Of a stretch of 64,000 nucleotides of DNA, positions 62,907-64,000 are shown piece by piece. The position numbers and the translations under genes were made by a program. The DNA comes from Stieleria magnilauensis (GTDB taxonomy: Bacteria > Planctomycetota > Planctomycetia > Pirellulales > Pirellulaceae), in contig CP036432.1 of the NCBI GenBank assembly GCA_007753675.1, positions 656,394 to 720,393 on the forward strand. The letters run 5' to 3'. How positions within the stretch are numbered: the first letter of the stretch is position 1; each line of letters begins with the position of its first letter. Under the pieces are notes generated by a model that ran no database searches, had not been told where the DNA came from, and saw only the letters and a program-made list of their open reading frames with translations.

Positions 62907-63338
62907 TCAGCTTGGGGATTCGACCAATTCAAAGTCGACGTGGTTTTCACCGGCGACGACTTCGATGGTCGATGGTTCCAACGTGACTTCGCCGGTCGGT
63001 CTGCCTTTCCCCTTGGGACGAACCAGTCCCGGGTCGCCCGGTTTGGCCTTGGCGATTTCGAAACGGATGCGGTGTTTTCCGGGAATCGCACCGGGCACGT
63101 TGGGCAGGTAGTACGCGGTGTATCGTCCCTGTTCATCGGTCAGGGCCAGCGAAGGCCGTCCGCCACCGCTGGGGACAAATTCGATACTGCCGTTCTTGAT
63201 GGGTTCTCCGTCCATCGTCAAGACACCGGTGACTTGACCGAGCTTGGGCGAGGAGTCGCATCCGGTCTGCAGGACAGCCAGGACCAGGATGGCGGCCGCC
63301 CAGCGGAGCGGCCGGTGAAAGGTCGAATGATAGGTCAT
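62907..63338 (-). CDS. Small lipoprotein with carboxypeptidase-regulatory-like domain
   Basis: This 143-residue protein starts at ATG 63338; the ORF's 14 extra codons precede a normal signal start. The signal and lipobox (AAAILVLAVLQTGCDSS) predict lipidation. The mature part has one transthyretin-like beta domain (GQVTGVLTMDGEPIKNGSIE, FVPSGGGRPSLALTDEQGRY, GAIPGKHRIRFEIAKAKPGD). This protein type is very often encoded directly downstream of a DUF1559 gene in planctomycetes, exactly as here (54-nt gap), so the two are likely co-transcribed and may work together at the cell surface. Confidence 0.85.
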   Translation of the reverse strand: MTYHSTFHRPLRWAAAILVLAVLQTGCDSSPKLGQVTGVLTMDGEPIKNGSIEFVPSGGGRPSLALTDEQGRYTAYYLPNVPGAIPGKHRIRFEIAKAKPGDPGLVRPKGKGRPTGEVTLEPSTIEVVAGENHVDFELVESPS

Positions 63339-63392
63339 CGTCGTTCTCTGTGTGGTAGTGAGTAAAGTCCGTTCAGTCATTGTTTGCGTTGA

Positions 63393-64000
63393 CTATTGCA
63401 CCCAATCCTGGTCGAACACATAGCGGTCCGAGCGACCACACAGTGCGGTGAAGATGTTGTCAAAGTCGATGCTGTCGGTGATGAAGCGAACCGAGCCGTC
63501 GCCCATCGTGAACTGCACGCCACCGACGTGTTGCGAACGGAATCCGTTATGCAGGGTGTGTTCCATGTTCTGAGTCCAGTTTCCCGAGAACAGGCTGTTG
63601 TTGGGGTATCGCGGCACGGTGACATTGGCGGTCTTGCCGTGGAAGGCACCCCAGGCATAGTGCATCGGACGGGCTGCCCAGAAGCCTCCCGGTCCACGCC
63701 CGGGACGTGAGTCTTCTTGAGTGCCGTCAAAGTGCTGGAGCCATGCACCGTGCTCGCCGACGGCGATCGTGTTGCTCAATCCATCCAAGACGCTCGAGAA
63801 TCGACGCTCTCGGAAACGGTTGTTCAACATCGACAGGAAGCCGTCGTCTTGCAACCATCCCCAGGACCAGGTCGCGGTATTGGCGTAGTAGCGGTCCCAG
63901 GAGAAGACATTGGAACCCGGGGGGTTGTAGTAACCGACCGATGCGACGTAATCGGGGATTTGGACTTCGTAGGTGTCCGGTGCATCCGGATCAAAGTCGC
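63393..64000 (-). CDS. DUF1559 prepilin-like protein (5' truncated by window end)
   Basis: The frame is open through to 64000, so only about the last 202 residues are visible; the N-terminal pilin-like helix lies outside. Upstream of the apparent TTG start at 63854 the frame continues (for example GYYNPPGSNVFSWDRYYANT), so that codon is not the start. Family features are [40 protein letters not shown] with the H-x9-DG motif, and the closing DNIFTALCGRSD. It is paired with the downstream small lipoprotein gene. Confidence 0.92.
   Translation of the reverse strand, partial: DFDPDAPDTYEVQIPDYVASVGYYNPPGSNVFSWDRYYANTATWSWGWLQDDGFLSMLNNRFRERRFSSVLDGLSNTIAVGEHGAWLQHFDGTQEDSRPGRGPGGFWAARPMHYAWGAFHGKTANVTVPRYPNNSLFSGNWTQNMEHTLHNGFRSQHVGGVQFTMGDGSVRFITDSIDFDNIFTALCGRSDRYVFDQDWVQ

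Noticed and set aside
63377..63748. A 123-codon minus-strand ORF overlapping the second DUF1559 gene
   Set aside because: The other frame has the DUF1559 H-x9-DG motif and runs on to the window edge; this one is a frame-shifted shadow.

Overview
The window looks like chromosomal DNA of a marine planctomycete of the family Pirellulaceae (Rhodopirellula, Stieleria or a close relative). The evidence is gene content. There are two DUF1559 prepilin-like proteins with H-x9-DG tails, a planctomycete-type cytochrome (DUF1587/1592/1588/1585) paired with a DUF1552 protein, a serine/threonine kinase fused to beta-propeller repeats, a very large TPR protein with a DUF1583-like end, an LEPR-XLL-type secreted protein, a formaldehyde-activating enzyme, and several sulfatases and alpha-L-rhamnosidases. 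Coding density is high, long antisense shadow ORFs are common, and many intergenic gaps hold palindromic repeats. I saw no rRNA, tRNA, CRISPR array, transposase or prophage.

Layout. 1-1108 is the 3' part of a dimethylformamidase-beta-like gene, followed by tandem repeats. 1352-11952 is a minus-strand pair: a 3,141-residue TPR protein translationally coupled (ATGA overlap) to a DUF3592-like membrane protein. 12329-15691 is a kinase/WD40 protein overlapping tail-to-tail with a three-gene minus operon (15656-20685): cytochrome, DUF1552 protein and an unknown secreted protein. 21129-23863 holds a lipoprotein, fae, a short LEPR-XLL protein and a small secreted protein. 24015-28999 carries a small lipoprotein and a GH78-GH10 fusion, divergent from a DUF1559 gene. 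30675-33578 is a two-component system of the NarL type.

33646-48639 is the most coherent system: a probable catabolic locus for a sulfated, rhamnose-containing polysaccharide. On the minus strand, in transcription order, it carries L-rhamnose isomerase, an NCS1-like transporter, a 65-residue membrane protein, a GH78 rhamnosidase, a double sulfatase in one polypeptide, a DUF1080-GH78-like protein and a single sulfatase. A divergent AraC-type regulator faces the isomerase. The extracytoplasmic sulfatases and rhamnosidases would free rhamnose, the transporter would import it, and RhaA would isomerise it. No rhamnulokinase or aldolase lies in the window, so later steps must be encoded elsewhere.

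48736-64000 is more mixed: a DUF3592 protein, a DUF1080-esterase fusion, DUF1810, gamma-glutamyltransferase, a calcium/sodium antiporter, a MarR regulator, an HDOD protein, and a large secreted protein with a C-terminal thioredoxin domain. After these come a 16 x 16-nt tandem repeat, a lipoprotein and the 3' part of a second DUF1559 gene. All assignments come from reading the sequence; no database search was run.
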